In this document: piece by piece, positions 12,530 through 24,759 of the stretch
Layout of the letters: every line of letters begins with the position of its first letter
Numbering within the stretch: the stretch's first letter is position 1
Assembly: GCA_000711775.1 (NCBI GenBank)
Contig: ARYC01002742.1
Span: forward strand, 1-64,000
Source: Oxytricha trifallax
Taxonomy: Eukaryota > Ciliophora > Spirotrichea > Sporadotrichida > Oxytrichidae
DNA length: 64,000 nucleotides
Reading direction: 5' to 3'
Program-made: the position numbers and the translations under genes
The notes under the pieces: generated by a model
What the model was told of the DNA's origin: nothing
The model's input: the letters and a program-made list of their open reading frames with translations, nothing else
Database searches by the model: none

Positions 12530-14400
12530 AATATTATTAATTTATCTATTTACTAAATACTTGTTTCTATATTTATAACAATTATTTAAGTGATTGAATT
12601 CGAGATAAAGCAAGGGATTCCAACAATTTTGTCATACCAACAGAGAGTTAAGTTTAAGAGTCTAGTTATTTTAAGCATAAATAATCCCATTAAGTCTCAA
12701 CAAAGTATGTGCTTAGAATTTTGCTTGATTTAATTTCAAGAACTATAGCTTAAACGATGAATTCACGAATAATATAGTTAATTATATTTGCTATATTACG
12801 TTTATATTATGATAGAATTTGAACAATCTTAAATGAAATATTCATATAGCTTGAATTTCGAAGTATACCTTGTAAATATGCAACTTAAGATTATCATTAA
12901 GGCTCAAAAGAGATCACATAACTAGCAAAGTTAAATCATATCATAAATAACATTTAACTTCTGCGATATTTAATGTAAACAATCAACAATTTATTTATAG
13001 GCCAGATAAGCATCAGTAGATGTTTGAAAACAAACAAAATTAACGACATTTTGGCTAATATCTGCTCAGTTGCTTCATTTGAAGAGTACATTCGGTTCAA
13101 TCATTGAACTGAGATTATTATTGGCATATGTATGTATATAATTATATCTGTTTATTTAAGGGGAGATCTCAAGTAAATTTAGTTAGGTTATTGTAATTTT
13201 ATATAAATGATAATTATTCTCAAAAAGTATGGATGCCTTTGATTCTATTTGATAATGAAAATAGTAATGAATGTATTTAGACGGTATAACAAGTTAATAT
13301 TTAATAATTCCAAGTGAATGAATATTGAATCAGGAATATTGCAGATATAGTCTAGATAATGATATATATTATGATAGATTAAATCATTTCAAAGAAAAAA
13401 TAAGAGAAATATGTAAACAGGAAAAAAATTGCTAATGAAATGGTATTTAATAATTATAATAATAATTTCATTTTCATATGTTATAATTTATTAATTCACT
13501 CTATTGCCTTGTCTTAAATTACTTAAGTTCTTCTGGGAACAACTAATCCAAATCCTTATATATAATTTAATTGGCTAGTTTAATATAGATTAATTAAACC
13601 TTTTGCTTATTTTTCAATGAAATTTCCTTCAAATTACTAATGATTTTATTATATATTAAATTCTTCATTAATAGATATAAGGCTGATGTTTTAAATAAGC
13701 AATGAACACTTCATGCTAAAATGTTTGAAATAAGCACTTTACTCTTTCTTATTGATTAGTTTTGCTATTTATAAGTTAATTAATTGAGCAGTTCAAGATA
13801 GTAAAATTGTTTTATATATTTTAAATACTTTTATTTCACTTGCTAAGATGAATTGTAACCAGTGTTTACTGATCATTTTATTATTGTTTTATTAGTTATT
13901 ATAAAGTGTATTAGGTTAATAAGATGAGCTTTGTCAGTTTGTGCTAATATACAGGATAAAACATTTCCAAATTAGATAAAATCATTTAATTTAATCTGAA
14001 ATAATTGACAGATATCATCATATAAATTACAACGTAATTATTCAAAAGACAGATTATATTGTCATATTAAGAAATATTTGAATATTTACATCTAGCTCTG
14101 TATCATTTCTTTAAAGTGAATTTCAATATATATATATTAAGCTGGATATTTTATTAGAGTTATTTGAGTTAACTAACTTTAAATAGCCAAATTTTAACTG
14201 TACTGGTATATCATCCTATATAATAAATAAAATTACATGTTTTTATTAGAATTTAAGGTTTAATTTAGTAAATAAAATTTTTGAAGTTGTTTAAACTCAT
14301 AAATTTAACATCAATAGCACTGATTGATTGCTTTCTTAGTGAATGTTTCATTCAATGGTTACTAACATGTAAGTAATTGCTAGATAAAATTCATAATAAA
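12530..14400. other. AT-rich stretch, no feature recognised
   Basis: Low-complexity A/T sequence with no inverted repeats, no shared retroelement tail and no convincing protein frame. Confidence 0.5.
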
Positions 14401-14403
14401 ATA

Positions 14404-14642
14404 TCAAATAAGATTCAAACTGGTGAAATGAAACTCATTACTAACGCTAGAGCTTCTAACTTTGCTATTGATTGCTGCTTCTTCGTCATTTAAGTAATAT
14501 GCTTATTTTTCAAAGTCTTTTCTTTCGAAATTTTCCTCATCTCATTGTTTCTTTTAAATAAATATTTTATCATATTCTGCTCTAGAATTCTTGGTTTGTA
14601 ACTATTGAGCTCTGGATTAGTTTTAATTTCGCAATACCTTCA
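14404..14642 (-). pseudogene. Hypothetical coding fragment, minus strand
   Basis: The frame reads DEENFERKDFEKQAYYLND then EEAAINSKVRSSSVSNEF to TGA at 14404-14406, with an in-frame TGA at 14542-14544 just before DEENF. Residue composition is protein-like. Together with 15278-15640 it may belong to one minus-strand gene or transposon, with the frame lost in between. Family unknown. Confidence 0.42.
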
Positions 14643-15277
14643 ATCTATCTTTCAATTTATTCTTCCTTATTCTATCATTAGATAAAAATGATAGCCTTTA
14701 AAAACCTTTAAGTTCTTATTTTGTCACACTGAACTTCCCATTCTGATTTTCTTTGTGTTTTTTCATCTTAACTCCTTTCCTTGAAACAAACTAATCCTAA
14801 GTACCCAGGTGAGTGTTTTATAGTATGACATATCAATTCCTCTACCTTCTTCTAAAATTGATTAATAGCTTCGTTTCTATTCTCTATGATGTTGTCAATG
14901 TCCTCTTTTATAATTGTAATCTGACTTTCTAATGTTTGTCTTCGTTTCGCAGATCTCCAAATTGAAAATTAGGTATTGTATTTACATATTTTGCCAGTCA
15001 TTCGGGAAAACTCAACTGCTATATGACTTAATTGATCAAACACATAAATTTCTTATCTAATATTCTTTGCCCAAAGTTTCTAGTAATATTTAGTTGATTT
15101 AGTGCAAGTATTATTATATTACAACTATAATTCTGATTTGTTAAAAATATAGTATATTTTTACATTTTTCGTAGTTTATTCCAATATCTACTGTTTTTCA
15201 ATTATCAGCTTGCTAAAACAATACTTTTTTCAATCTGAACTATCCCTTCTTCATTCAGTACCCTAGAAGTAGAGTCA

Positions 15278-15640
15278 TTTGGAAATATTTTGCTAGCTTA
15301 ATTGTACTTTCTTGATTGGTCTCTTTTAAATATCCTTAGTTTGATCTTAAATGTGTTTCTTTGGGATAAACTCATTATTCATCCGATCCCGAATTATTTC
15401 TCAATGTTTAAATTATATCTTTGTCCATAAATCCCACCCATTAATTTATTACTTCTTTGACTACTTCTCTTATATTAAATATTCTTACTTATACTTTTCC
15501 ATCTATTCATACTAATTGGGCAGCATATTATTGTCACCAACGTTAGTGTCCTGTGGTATCCATCCCTTATTTGCAAGAATGCTTTTGCCAAGTGCTTGAT
15601 AGGTGACATCCAATAGATCCAGTATGTTCTTAAACTCCAT
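15278..15640 (-). pseudogene. Hypothetical coding fragment with one internal TGA
   Basis: ATG at 15640 (minus) begins MEFKNILDLLDVTYQALGK, then SILANKGWIPQDTNVGD, then a Gln/Lys-rich part with five or more TAA/TAG codons as Gln, then WDLWTKIQFKH. A TGA at 15401-15403 interrupts, after which the same frame continues with EIIRDRMNNEFIPKKH to TGA 15275. The uninterrupted frame on both sides of one TGA is typical of this window. GC is high at the start (to about 45%). No domain recognised. Confidence 0.5.
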
Positions 15641-15659
15641 CAGATCGGTTCATCTTCAT

Positions 15660-17200
15660 GAGGGGCCGTTACGTGATCATTAAATAAACTCCATTTGGCT
15701 TAGGTCTCAATGATCCTTTTACTCTAGTTTGATTGTTTAATATTCAGTCTTCTCTCAAATTTTATTCGCTTGACTTTGACTGTTTATCTCACTAGAGTGT
15801 TACTTAAGGTCTCTGATTTAATTAAAAATGTTAAAAACATTTTAAAGAGATTATACTTCATTCAATAATATGAAAATAATTATAGCTTGTTATTAAAAAG
15901 TCAACAGTTAATGGTAAAATCTTATCTTAGTATGGTAAAATATAGTAAAATTGATAGTAAAATCATATTGCTTATTATTGTTTAATATTAATTTAATTAA
16001 AGTATAAATTCTCATATATAGGAACTTTTAATATAACTTTAAATGAAATCAATCTAAATGATTAAATTTTCGTATAATTGCCTTTGTGGTCATTGAAGCT
16101 ATGCAAATTAGAGACTTTCTACAAACAAATTGATGAGCATTAATTGAAAGAAGATTAGTTAATAGTTAATAAATAAGTATTTGTTATATAAATTGTAATT
16201 TATAATTATTTTAATTTGAACAAATATGAAGATAGCTTATATAAACAAGAGGATAAAGCTAAACAATTATTTCGGTTCTGATATTACATTGTTTCATTAT
16301 AATCATTAGCACTTTGTTGAAATCCTTATAAAATCTAAATTATGAGATTATTACTAATAAATTTATTTATATAATTTAGTTAAATTTCTTTATTAAGTTT
16401 ACTTATGTTATTAATATATTTATTGTGAATCTACAGGCATGTGTAATTTTATTAATTCTTATCAATAATCAGTAACTTAAAGTTAATGTCTATTACGGGA
16501 TCTTATTGTAAGCTGCTGGTGTATTACTTTGACAATTTGTCTTAATAATTTGGAAAATGTAGAAATAGTTGGTGAGAATTTATATGTGAAGAAAGTTAGG
16601 TTTAGAAGTAAAGACTCCTTTCAAAAAAGGAGGTAAAATATTTAGAAAAACGTTCAATATTGAGTTACAACTTAAAGATCTTTATCTATATGTTGATCAT
16701 TGATTAATTCTTCACTATAATTAAAAGAATTTATTATAGCTTAGTAGCATTTTTATTAAAAGTTTATATTAGGGGTTAATTGAATTGAATTGAATTTGGT
16801 GTTGTTTTTAATAAGGCCTTCAAATTGGATAATTCCATGTATGAGAATGGTTAGGAATATTTGATTTCGAGATGTTAAGCCACTTTAATTCAACGATTTA
16901 AGGATTATTTTAATTGCTAATGACTTAGGTAGACATGATATTATTTACAAAATAATAATATAATGTGTATTTAATTTAAATTTCATTCAGAGCAGTTTGA
17001 ACTATTAACAAACTGAATTAAAACTTTTTAACAGAATGAATCAAATATATCAATTGATCATATTTGTTAATTATAAAGGGATATATCTATGAATTATAAA
17101 TTATTAATTTAAGCCTATCTTAGCATTTCATTTTTTATTAATATTACCTTTAACCTAACTGGAAGAAAATATCTTGTTTTAATTCCTCTACAATCATTAA
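15660..17200. other. AT-rich stretch, no feature recognised
   Basis: I see no repeats shared with other parts of the window and no protein-like frame I would support. Confidence 0.45.
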
Positions 17201-17201
17201 A

Positions 17202-17423
17202 TTAACTGGTGTAAGGCCAAATGAAGATGAAAGTACTGAGTTATCTGTAAGAAACAAAAGGCTTAAAGATAAGGATGCAGCAGCATAAGATGTGTTTAAA
17301 TTTAAGTGAAGAGCAATAAATGCAAATAATTATGAAAATGAGCAGAGGGTCTCACAAAATGTTATGTATAATCAAGGATTGAGTGGTCACCAACTTTGTT
17401 AAATAAACAAAACATGGATTTGA
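17202..17423 (+). pseudogene. Hypothetical coding fragment with one internal TGA
   Basis: The frame reads LTGVRPNEDESTELSVRNK, RLKDKDAAAQDVFKFK, then TGA at 17307, then RAINANNYENEQRVSQNVMY, ending at TGA 17421. The charged composition is unlike the AT-rich surroundings. Function unknown. Confidence 0.42.
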
Positions 17424-18300
17424 TTTGCAATAATTTTAATACTACGATTCAGAATATTGTATAGCTTTACTTTGGGGTTCTATTATAAAGCATAAATTAA
17501 TACTAAAAACGAATATAATTATTATATAATAAATAAGTTAAGAGTTTCTAGCATCCGAGATTTGACTAGTAAAATTATAATGCCTTTTAGAGCATCATTT
17601 TAAGCAATTATAAATATTAAATGTTCTATTTATAGGCAATTTTAAAGAGGAGGTTAAACGATTTAATCTAGAGCCTATAATTCCCTTGAGGCTGTTGCAT
17701 TTGTTCTTCTTTTTACTTACAGAGAATTGAAACCAAATATCAAGTCATTCAAGTCAGGAGAATAGCTTCTTGGGATCATCTTATATAGTTATTTGAGATT
17801 ATTTATAATAGTTATATAAAATTATTGAAATTTAAATTATATCTGTCTAATTTGTAATAATAAAGATAGCCCATTTGATTTGTGTGACAAAATAAGTTAT
17901 GTGATAAGGTTCATATTAAATCATAAAAACCATTTAATAAGGGAAATGAGAGCAATCTTCAAAAAAGCATGTGGACCTATAAATCTTGCTTTACTTTCTT
18001 ACCTAAGGATCTCTTTTGTGGTCAATCTGAATTCATAATATTACTAATATGACCTTTTTATTAAATACCAATTTACAGTAATGTTATTTAAGTAAATTAT
18101 CATTGATAATAATATAAATATCTATAAAATATTGATATTCAATGGTAGAATGAGTTTTTTTTAATTTTTGAAACCAAGATTTTTGGATAGTAAAATATTC
18201 TGTGTCTCGATACCTCTCAATAAATATTGAAAATTACACGGAAGTTATGATTATAAACATATTGTAATAGTTTAGAGATGGAATTCAATATAAAATTGTA

Positions 18301-18522
18301 TTGTGCAGTATATCAGATGAGTTCATATCTTATATTGAATATATTTTAAACAATGACTCGATTGAATATGGTGTAAAATATTGTCACTGTGACTTTGGAG
18401 GAGCTTGTACAGACATTTATACAAATCACTACTCAGAAGTTAATGAGAAAAGAATAAATAAAACAATAATTCAGTATATAAAAAATCTTAATTCGTTACT
18501 AGATAGAAGCATAATCAAATAA
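18301..18522 (+). CDS. Weak hypothetical exon
   Basis: A 73-codon frame contains a Cys-bearing patch (YGVKYCHCDFGGACTDIY). The same frame is open upstream and downstream, but by chance this is not rare with a single stop codon. No domain recognised. Confidence 0.25.
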   Translation: MCSISDEFISYIEYILNNDSIEYGVKYCHCDFGGACTDIYTNHYSEVNEKRINKTIIQYIKNLNSLLDRSIIK

Positions 18523-18571
18523 AATAATAAATTAGGTTTATTCTAAAAAGGAACTGTGACGATAACTCTAA

Positions 18572-19376
18572 ATGGCACACACTCCGAATAAAAAGGTAAT
18601 CAACAATGGTTCCCCATTGGGTAAGAAGCAAAAGCTCTTTCAATAACTAAGCACTACATGAATGCAAAGTTACTAATGGACAAGACGATTACTAATGGGA
18701 AACTGACAGTGAAATGTCAGATGAAGAGATTATTCTAAGAGACTACCCTACTAAATACACCGAACATCATATGTACTACACATCGACTCAGAATCAGAGT
18801 CAGACATGGAGATAGATGAGATAGACAATCTCCTGCTAGACCATAACTAACTAAGTAAGTACAAGTAAACCTTCGACTGGTACTAAAAGATATCGACCCT
18901 AAAGATAGTAATCGCATCAGTAAGAATTAAGTTCTACCAACCCCACTCTTTGAAACGAGACTAAATTGGAAAGTCTCAAACTAATTAACTGCTGCTTACA
19001 ATCTTTTCACACCTGAATAACAAGAAGCCTTCATGTAACTCTTTGGAGAACTTGTATACTAATAAGACTCCATTGATACAGAGATATCTACACAAGCCAA
19101 ACAGAAAAATCAAACCCATAAGTCCAAGAAATAGACTTCTTAGCTCCATCAAACCAAAACCCCATTTACTTAATAGGATAAGGACAACACTAAAAAACAA
19201 GAGTGGAACCTCAGAGAAAAAATCTTTTTAACCAAACTCTAAATAAACTATTAAGAAACCTTTCTTCTTTGATTCAAATAAAAGTAGTTCACCAGACTCC
19301 AAAAGGGAGGATCATGCATCCATAACCTCACCTACCAAAAAGGAAAATAATTTTTGGAATAAATGAAAAAGGGAAA
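18572..19376 (+). pseudogene. ORF1-like basic protein of retroelement L3, decayed
   Basis: ATG 18572 gives MAHTPNKKVINNGSPLGKKQ, then TGAs and frame changes between 18657 and 18770, then one frame open to about 19374. That frame has the acidic HIDSESESDMEID block followed by a long basic region (RYLHKPNRKIKPISPRNRLL). Several TAA/TAG codons must be Gln. The role is inferred to be nucleic-acid binding. The interruptions make it non-functional as it stands. Confidence 0.5.
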
Positions 19377-19672
19377 AAAACAAAGGAATCACATCATCAA
19401 GAAAAGCAGACATTAGATATTTTTGAAATAAGGGTACTAAATAGGAGACCGAAAAATACGTTACGACTAGACTATACATTAGAATCTGATAAGATTCTGA
19501 TAGACTCTTCAACAGAACCAAAAACAATACTAAATAGAACTAACTAGTCGCTGAACATTAAACTTGACATACTACTCAGAACAAAAGAAGTATACACTAA
19601 ACTACTACTGAGCAAGTTTCTAAATCTCCAACCAAATGAAATTAGATTCAAACTTCTCTAGAGACTCATTGA

Positions 19673-20452
19673 TAAGGTAGAATTTTTTTGTAGTAAGTGA
19701 AAATTTATATGAAATACAGATACAGGCTTATATAAAGAAATTTGCATTTAAGAACAAGAAGCAATTAAGAATGAAAAGCAGTATAAAGGGAACCTTTACA
19801 GCTATATCTGCAGATTCTTATTATAAACGATGCCAGATATTTTCCCTATTTTAGTTCAGCTTAGGTCAGCTTAGGATTTGCATTTATTAATCGCCGCAAA
19901 ATATTTTTGCATCAGATCAGCATTCTTAATTTATAGGCCTCTCTAAGCCTTATAATCTCCATTTATGTTAATTCTTAATTATAATAATTATTATTAATTA
20001 AACTTTAAAAAGTTTAATTCAAAAGTTAAATAATTTATGGTTAATTAAAATTCTCTATAGAGATTTCTTTTTAATAAGGTCCATATTTTAATTTTAATAA
20101 TTTAAAAAAATTAAAGCCTAATAATAATTATTATAATTAAGAATTAACATAAATGGAGATTATAAGGCTTAGAGAGGCCTATAAATTAAGAATGCTGATC
20201 TGATGCAAAAATATTTTGCGGCGATTAATAAATGCAAATCCTAAGCTGACCTAAGCGGACCTAAGCTGAACTAAAATAGGGAAAATATCTGGCATCGTTT
20301 ATAATAAGAATCTGCAGATATAGCTGTAAAGGTTCCCTTTATACTGCTTTTCATTCTTAATTGCTTCTTGTTCTTAAATGCAAATTTCTCTATATAAGCC
20401 TGTATCTGTATTTCATATAAATTTTCACTTACTACAAAAAAATTCTACCTTA
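19673..20452. mobile_element. Fold-back (long inverted repeat) element
   Basis: Two arms of roughly 345 bp (about 19673-20020 and 20106-20452) are near-perfect reverse complements around an ~85-bp AT loop. The tips read TAAGGTAGAATTTTTTTG and its complement. The arms contain no protein frame that I recognise. One arm has CTTAGGTCAGCTTAGG while the other shows a single change. The element interrupts retroelement L3. Its target duplication is unclear; only TA borders are visible. Confidence 0.9.
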
Positions 20453-20869
20453 CTAAGCAAGCAAATGTAGATCCTAAGTTTGAATAATAAGAGATTTTAA
20501 GTAATTAATTAACTCAGCCCACTGTTCAAAGCTGAGTTATATATAAGATTCTTTAAGAAAAAGCATTTCTCACCAACACACTCCAATAGAGTGAAAATGA
20601 AAAATTTGTTGTGCCTGATTGTGAAGTGAGCCATTCAGTCTCAACATCTAAAACAAGAAAGAGACAAAGAAAAAGAACATAGGAATAAAAAGAAATGGTG
20701 CGATAAACACAAGAGAGAAGTAAATTGTTTTAATTGAAAGTAGTTAATGTCCATTTTAACGAAATCATATATAACTTAAAAGAGCTTGGCCCTTACATAT
20801 TATCATATATAAACGATCGGTGATCCCCAGAGACCTCAATGTGATCTTATTATTATTATTATTACTAGA

Positions 20870-21510
20870 TAGAAGCAATTTATGATTATCAAACTGTGAT
20901 TAAAGCCTCTAATAATCTATCTAAGACTCATATGTGCCTTCAATTAAGAAAAAATTATGATGATTTAATTGAAAAGACAATATTTATAGATAATTAATAG
21001 TCATAATATATCATGATGAAAAGCAGATGAAGACACTAAGGATATGAGAAATGTTAAAAGTTTGTAAATCTTACAAGAGATTTGTTAATTCCCTAACTAA
21101 ATTAGTATTTTAAAAAATTACAAAATTTAGTAAATTATTATAGTTGCTTTGATAAAAAAATTATCAAATAAGTAGTCTTTTTAAGTATAAGGCTGTAAAT
21201 TTTTCACCTATTTAAAATAAAGTTTAATTTATACTAATTGAATTGCTAAGATTTTTACTCTTTTAGATTCATTAAAATGAATTAAATTTCATAAATATTC
21301 TTCAAAAATTACGAATAACTTATAATTTATGCTGGACAATCATTGATAAACATTGTCCGTCGAATCAATTTTTGTGTTTATTTTCCAAATGTAATATAGA
21401 TAATCAGACTTGGATATAGAACAGTATTCTATGTATCCCAACTAAATACAAAGGCTCCATTTAAATCATCAAAGATATTCAATAAGGCACCCTTTAAAAA
21501 AAATGTAAAA
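20870..21510. other. AT-rich spacer, nothing recognised
   Basis: Downstream of the L3 tail. No protein domain, inverted repeat or family tail seen. Confidence 0.45.
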
Positions 21511-21514
21511 ATTA

Positions 21515-21697
21515 GTGAAAAAGAAAATCATATGCAAAAACAAAACCCATTTGCTAAATATATATATAGGAGATATAATATATTTATACACAAGCTTAAT
21601 TACTAAATTAGGTAATTTAACAGGCATATTCTATGAGGATAGTAGGATGCTTAAGATTGGAGGCATTGAGAGAAATAGCAAAAGAGATGTAAAGTAA
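21515..21697 (+). CDS. Weak hypothetical exon
   Basis: The last 40 codons (LTGIFYEDSRMLKIGGIERN and SKRDVK) are protein-like; the first part is AT-driven. The TAA at the end could be Gln, continuing into a short Leu/Cys stretch up to TGA near 21740. Function unknown. Confidence 0.3.
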   Translation: MKKKIICKNKTHLLNIYIGDIIYLYTSLITKLGNLTGIFYEDSRMLKIGGIERNSKRDVK

Positions 21698-21748
21698 TTC
21701 CTACTATTGCAAAAGCTACCCTGCTTACACTGCAAATCCTCATGAGAT

Positions 21749-22207
21749 TCATGGCAAAGATTTCATTCCTGATTGTTTGCATTGAATTTTCATTTTTATG
21801 TCCTCGCTCATGATCGTGACTCTTCAACACGCATCACATTCTTCACTTAAGCATCTCGATGTTAGGATGTTTACACTTTTGTCCTAATGTTGACACATAT
21901 GTATCTATTTAAAAGAGGATTTTTAAAGATGAAGATAATAGGGATTCCATTGCTTTCTCAGCAGGGAGGAATGGTACAGCCTCAGCATCAGTTTCGCGGC
22001 CTCTATCTGCTCACTTGCCTTCAGCAGTGGTTTAATGGGCCTATACAGAAAATGAGCAAAATACTTATATTGGGAATTCAGGCATTTTTTGACTTTCGGT
22101 TTTGCAAACGAAGTAAGGGGCGAACCTTCGAATGGGGGGTTGCCAGTGGTACCACGCGATTCACCATACACTGAGACGCAGGGAGATGGATTCTCCGACT
22201 CAGACAT
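21749..22207 (-). pseudogene. Hypothetical protein frame, one internal TGA
   Basis: ATG at 22207 (minus) begins MSESENPSPCVSVYGESRG, followed by TTGNPPFEGSPLTSFAKPK and a region with YKYFAHFLYRPIKPLLKAS. With TAA/TAG as Gln the frame continues past 21923 to TGA at 21749, about 152 codons with one TGA at 21824-21826. The block is about 45% GC, far above the surroundings, and several frames on both strands are open here, so the strand is not certain. No domain recognised. Confidence 0.42.
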
Positions 22208-22528
22208 CTATCCCAGGGCCGAGATACACGAACATCTTTGTTTCTCATGCTATACTATTTCTATTCAACCAGGCGCCTTACATATGTCTTTTCGTTGAAT
22301 CTCGGGCTATAGTCACGCGCTTCTTGCATGCAGATGCCTTCTCTAGCTCTTTGTCGCTTTCTTCTGGTGGTTATCTGAAATTCTCTCTGATGCAGAGGAG
22401 TAGCCTCGGCGCATTCCTAAAGGATTGATTAGACTTTCGAAGGAGATGTACCCCTACACGTTAGATGGACTAGGATCCCTGAGGCACTATCTATCTAGCT
22501 GTAAGCCCTTTAGCATCTCATCCAATGA

Positions 22529-23134
22529 GGATCCCATCAACTCTCATGCTTCAGAGCTACAACGCAACATCTTCGCTCCAAAGGGAACATGCTCAGATAT
22601 CAGGAGTGTCAAAGCCGAGTGATGCTGGGGTATCAAGCAATACAAGAACTTCTATCTCTCTTACTCTTGCAACCTTTGTTCTTAATACGAGTAGAGTCAG
22701 CCCAAATGTGCTCGCAATATAATGCCCATCTCCTTGAGAATGCTAAGAGAAATCAGGTGGACAACGCTAATACTCACTTTTCAGCTCCTCTGAGCCTTTC
22801 AAGTATAGTTGGCATCACCAGAGAGAGTGACATGGCTGCTAAACCCTATAAAGCCACAGATGCTCTATGGCAGCCATGTGATGTTGATGCTTGCAACGGT
22901 GTGATAATCGAAGGCATATACGTCTATGTCTCCACTCTCCTTTTCCCTGCTTCCATGCCTGGTGGGCTCCCTGCTGGTAGTACTGGCCCATTGTTGTCAC
23001 TACTGGAAGCCATTAGTACTGTTCATGTACTTCTTATCATCCTGGATCAGATCACTGTTTAAGGGAGGTCGCCATTTAGAGCTGTGAGGCTTAATGCTCT
23101 GATTCAGTATCGCTCATTGACATAGCAGGGTTGA
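22529..23134 (+). CDS. YHYH-domain-like protein, partial
   Basis: This plus-strand frame is open from 22529 (ATG at 22589) to TGA at 23132 if the TAA at 23060 and a TAG are Gln. Around 22850-22960 it reads PYKATDALWQPCDVDACNG, then a GIYVYVSTLLFP segment. D.CNG, then G.Y.Y..T..FP, is the core signature I know from the YHYH domain family (secreted or surface proteins of unclear function in bacteria, algae and protists). The part after FP departs from the family, so the C-terminus may be shifted or decayed. No signal peptide is seen because the N-terminus is missing. GC is about 46%. The domain call rests on motif memory, not on a search. Confidence 0.5.
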
Positions 23135-23139
23135 TTAGT

Positions 23140-23900
23140 TTCAGGTAGATTGAGAGTGTCTATTTTCAATATTCATTGTTAGTATTTAATTGTAAACTTA
23201 TTCAAATTAAAATAAACTTCTGTCATTAATTGTGCTATTTATTGATTATTGGAGATTCAATTTTACCTTTTGTCACCATTTTGTCACCGTTTTAAGATTT
23301 ATCAATGGGGTTTTATTCCAAATGGATTATAGTAAGATCTTTTTGGAACTAAAGAATTAAAAAGAGATTTCGATGATACAGGAGAACCAAGTGTTGAAAG
23401 AGCCATTTCAATCAATTTAAATTTTTTTAAAATATTTTCAATGTTAAAGATGCTTAAAATTAGCTATTAGCATTGTATGTGTATGATTTAGGATTGAGTT
23501 TTAATACATTTAATTATTAAAATAATGCATAAATTAATTATAAAATATAAATCAAATATATACTATTATATTATTGACTCTTTTACCTTTAATTAACTTG
23601 ATCTTTAATGAATATGTTAAAATCTGGTATCAAAGACCTTGATTTATTTCTTAAAAACTTCAGCAATCTCTGTAACTCTCATATTTAATTGACAATCAAA
23701 TATAACCTCATCAAACATTTTTGAAGCCATCTTGTGTTGAATCACAATTTAAGCAGTTAATAATGATTTTGAGAACACTAATATAATAATAAAGATCTTA
23801 AACAATTCATTATTTCAATTTAAATATAATTAAAAAAATTATATTAAATTCTACAAGTATAATTTAAACTCCTTTACCTTGTTTAAAACTAAATCAGAGT
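23140..23900. other. AT-rich spacer, nothing recognised
   Basis: AT-rich sequence after the GC block; no domain or repeat seen. Confidence 0.4.
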
Positions 23901-23914
23901 GTTAATTTTGTTGA

Positions 23915-24127
23915 TCAAAGCTCTCTCATGCTCTTCAAATTCTTTGGTATGCTATATTTACGTTATCTCTTTTGCCTTCGAACAAACGACCTTGCTGTTT
24001 CAAACTTGAAGGCAGTGTATCTTCATGATGCTGTTGCATGGTAGCAATCAGCTAAAATCATCCTGATAAGCTGTTGTTGGCTATTAACTCTCAGTTACTT
24101 GAAATAGCTCATCAGTCGATCTTCATG
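23915..24127 (-). pseudogene. Hypothetical exon with one internal TGA
   Basis: The minus-strand frame reads HEDRLMSYFKQLRVNSQQQ, LIRMILADCYHATAS, then TGA (24023-24025), then RYTAFKFETARSFVRRQKR and ends at TGA 23915-23917. It is Arg/Gln-rich and protein-like. It is in the same orientation as 24175-24375 and the duplicated piece at 24480-24700, so all three may be parts of one gene separated by AT-rich inserts. Confidence 0.5.
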
Positions 24128-24174
24128 GTTTATAAACAAGAATTTAAATAATTATAACAATAAATACAATATAC

Positions 24175-24375
24175 AGTAAGCTTCTAGTGATAATTGTGTT
24201 TTATTCCTTGAATAAGTGCTTCATATATATCATTCTTGAAGCTCTGGAGGATAAATAACAAGCAAGCCATCATCAACTAAAGTTAGGATGTTATAGCCTT
24301 GTCCTCATGGAGTTCGGAAGGACCGGTTACTCTCAATACTATGTTCTCTTTGGCAGCTTGTCTTTACCCTTGAAC
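24175..24375 (-). CDS. Hypothetical exon, same gene as neighbours
   Basis: The minus frame is open without TGA: VQGQRQAAKENIVLRVTGP, SELHEDKAITSQLQLMMACL and QSFKNDIYEALIQGIKHNY. AT-rich sequence separates it from the next coding piece at 24127. No family recognised. Confidence 0.48.
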
Positions 24376-24479
24376 TAGAGAAATATATAATCATGAAATT
24401 TTTTGAATAAATTGAATTTAAATTATAAATTAATAGTTGTAATTACAAATATGATTACTATTTTTGAAAATGTATATCT

Positions 24480-24740
24480 GAAAAAAAACAGTTTCATCTA
24501 CTTCATCCTCGTCATCTATGTAGTATGTTTAGTCTTTTCACCCTCCCTATGTCTCTCTCTCTCTGTGACCTTATGAACTCCCTGTTCGTTGACGCCTCAA
24601 GTCTTACCTGCTGCAACCCCTGTAAAATTAAAATGTTAGATATCTTTTTTGTAACTTACTTATTTATTGAATGGCACAGTGGACTCTGATCAGACATATT
24701 TTTAATTATTAATCTCTTTATTTAATTATTTAAAACAATT
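24480..24740 (-). pseudogene. Decayed copy of the 32.5 kb gene's first exons
   Basis: Read on the minus strand this piece matches 32430-32740 nearly base by base: ATGTCTGATCAGAG, a 5' splice GTAAGTTAC, a TTTTACAG 3' splice, GGGGTTGCA.C, GGCGTCAACGAA.AGGG and the T-run after GATGAAAC. In this copy the frame that is open in the other copy has a TGA (AAGACTTGAGGC where the other has AAGATTGAGGGC) and further changes. It is therefore a duplicated, broken version. The surrounding coding pieces (23915-24375) have no counterpart seen near 32.5 kb. Confidence 0.7.
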
Positions 24741-24759
24741 CATTTTATTCAAAAAATTT

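Larger units (their letters stand above)
18550..20864 (+). mobile_element. Retroelement copy L3, split by a fold-back insertion
   Basis: The body starts near ATG 18572 and ends with the family tail (GAGCTTGGCCC, then CGGTGATCCCCAGAGACCTCA, GTGATC and (ATT)n at 20847-20864). A ~0.78 kb fold-back element (19673-20452) is inserted; without it the copy is about 1.5 kb, matching the others. The protein part has an acidic start (HIDSESESDMEIDEIDNLLL, compare LDSESEGVEIWD in L5) and a long basic Ser/Lys/Pro-rich middle around 19040-19370, like a gag-like ORF1. Confidence 0.72.

Noticed and set aside
22089-22428. Plus-strand frames in the first half of the GC-rich block
   Set aside because: Three plus frames and one minus frame are all open; the minus frame is longest with the fewest defects, so the plus ones were left out.
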